DNA of 38,226 nucleotides from Paenibacillus fonticola DSM 21315. GTDB lineage: Bacteria > Bacillota > Bacilli > Paenibacillales > Paenibacillaceae. The notes under the pieces are model-generated. The model was not told the DNA's origin and did no database searches. It saw only the letters and a list, made by a program, of their open reading frames with translations. A program made the translations under genes and the position numbers. Every line of letters starts with the position of its first letter. Within the stretch, counting starts at the first letter, position 1. Location: NCBI RefSeq assembly GCF_000381905.1, contig NZ_KB907289.1, forward strand, positions 1 through 38,226. The letters run 5' to 3'. Positions 38,088-38,226 of this stretch are shown one piece after another.

Positions 38088-38226
38088 ATGCAGTCTATCA
38101 CAAAATTCGTCGGTTTAGATGTATCCAAAGAAAAAATTTCGGTGGCCATTGCGGATTCAACCGGGGAAGCCCCTCGCTATTACGGGAGCATTCCACATTC
38201 GGCGGCGGCACTTCGTAAACTCATCA
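38088..38226 (+). CDS. IS110-family transposase, N-terminal fragment
   Basis: ATG 38088 follows AAAGGAGAGC and opens a frame beginning MQSITKFVGLDVSKEKISVA, with the first acid residue of the DEDD catalytic set in GLDVS. The frame is open to the last base of the window. It is the same gene as at the left end, in opposite orientation. The C-terminal half lies outside the window. Confidence 0.82.
   Translation, partial: MQSITKFVGLDVSKEKISVAIADSTGEAPRYYGSIPHSAAALRKLI

Larger units (their letters stand above)
37733..38226 (+). mobile_element. IS110-family element, 5' part, truncated by window edge
   Basis: The sequence from GGACGGGTGG at 37733 to the window end is the inverted counterpart of positions 1-429. 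It includes a 355-bp non-coding stretch and the first 46 codons of the transposase. Compared with the left copy it has an additional segment of about 70 bp within 37880-37955. The insertion abuts the end of a 53-bp IS3-like palindrome, consistent with IS110 targeting of repeat or IS termini. Confidence 0.8.

Noticed and set aside
1..38226. rRNA, tRNA or riboswitch
   Set aside because: No tRNA cloverleaf, rRNA segment or recognised riboswitch core was seen in any intergenic region, though a covariance-model search was not possible.

Overview
The window looks like a chromosomal contig from a low- to mid-GC Gram-positive of the Bacillota, most likely Paenibacillaceae. Reasons are the purine-rich Shine-Dalgarno sites, frequent TTG/GTG starts, U-tailed hairpin terminators, a CcpA-type cre site, and Firmicute-type Maff2/PrgI conjugation proteins. 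This placement is inference. Both ends lie inside inverted copies of one IS110-family element, each cut off within its transposase gene, so the ends are probably assembly breaks at a repeat.

Left part (1-5800): partial IS110, an AT-rich stretch with gene debris, an ATP-grasp ligase, a HigBA-type toxin-antitoxin pair, UDP-galactopyranose mutase (glf) and a divergent LysR regulator.

Glycan block (5810-15615): GH3 enzyme, GtrA-like membrane protein and GT2 glycosyltransferase in one tight run; then a membrane-anchored GH3 enzyme with its two catalytic-unit domains in reversed order; then a third GH3 that is a close paralogue of the first. A near-identical 31-bp dyad lies upstream of the first and second GH3 genes, and a cre-like site lies before the second, which suggests shared control. 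The set resembles a polyprenyl-phosphate-sugar surface modification pathway coupled to hydrolases, but no multi-spanning terminal glycosyltransferase is visible.

T4SS block (about 16.8-31.2 kb): VirD4/TcpA-type coupling ATPase, Maff2 pilin-like protein, VirB6-like membrane protein, PrgI (VirB3-like), VirB4 ATPase, a seven-unit 16-bp repeat array, and an M23 + NlpC/P60 wall hydrolase. No relaxase, integrase or excisionase is visible. Downstream come a frameshifted lipoprotein gene, a composition-mosaic toxin-like gene, two tandem paralogous immunity-like genes, a three-module anchored protein related to the lipoprotein, and a PD-(D/E)XK nuclease-like protein. Two paralogous zinc-ribbon membrane proteins, in the same orientation, lie on either side of this region (the right one beyond an ABC exporter). 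The most interesting reading is a relaxase-less T4SS that may deliver a protein toxin; the alternative is a decayed or partial conjugative element.

Right part (31.2-38.2 kb): ABC exporter, second zinc-ribbon protein, frameshifted asnB, rtcB RNA ligase, a 53-bp IS3-like end-to-end remnant, and the second IS110 copy, which starts directly at the edge of that remnant.
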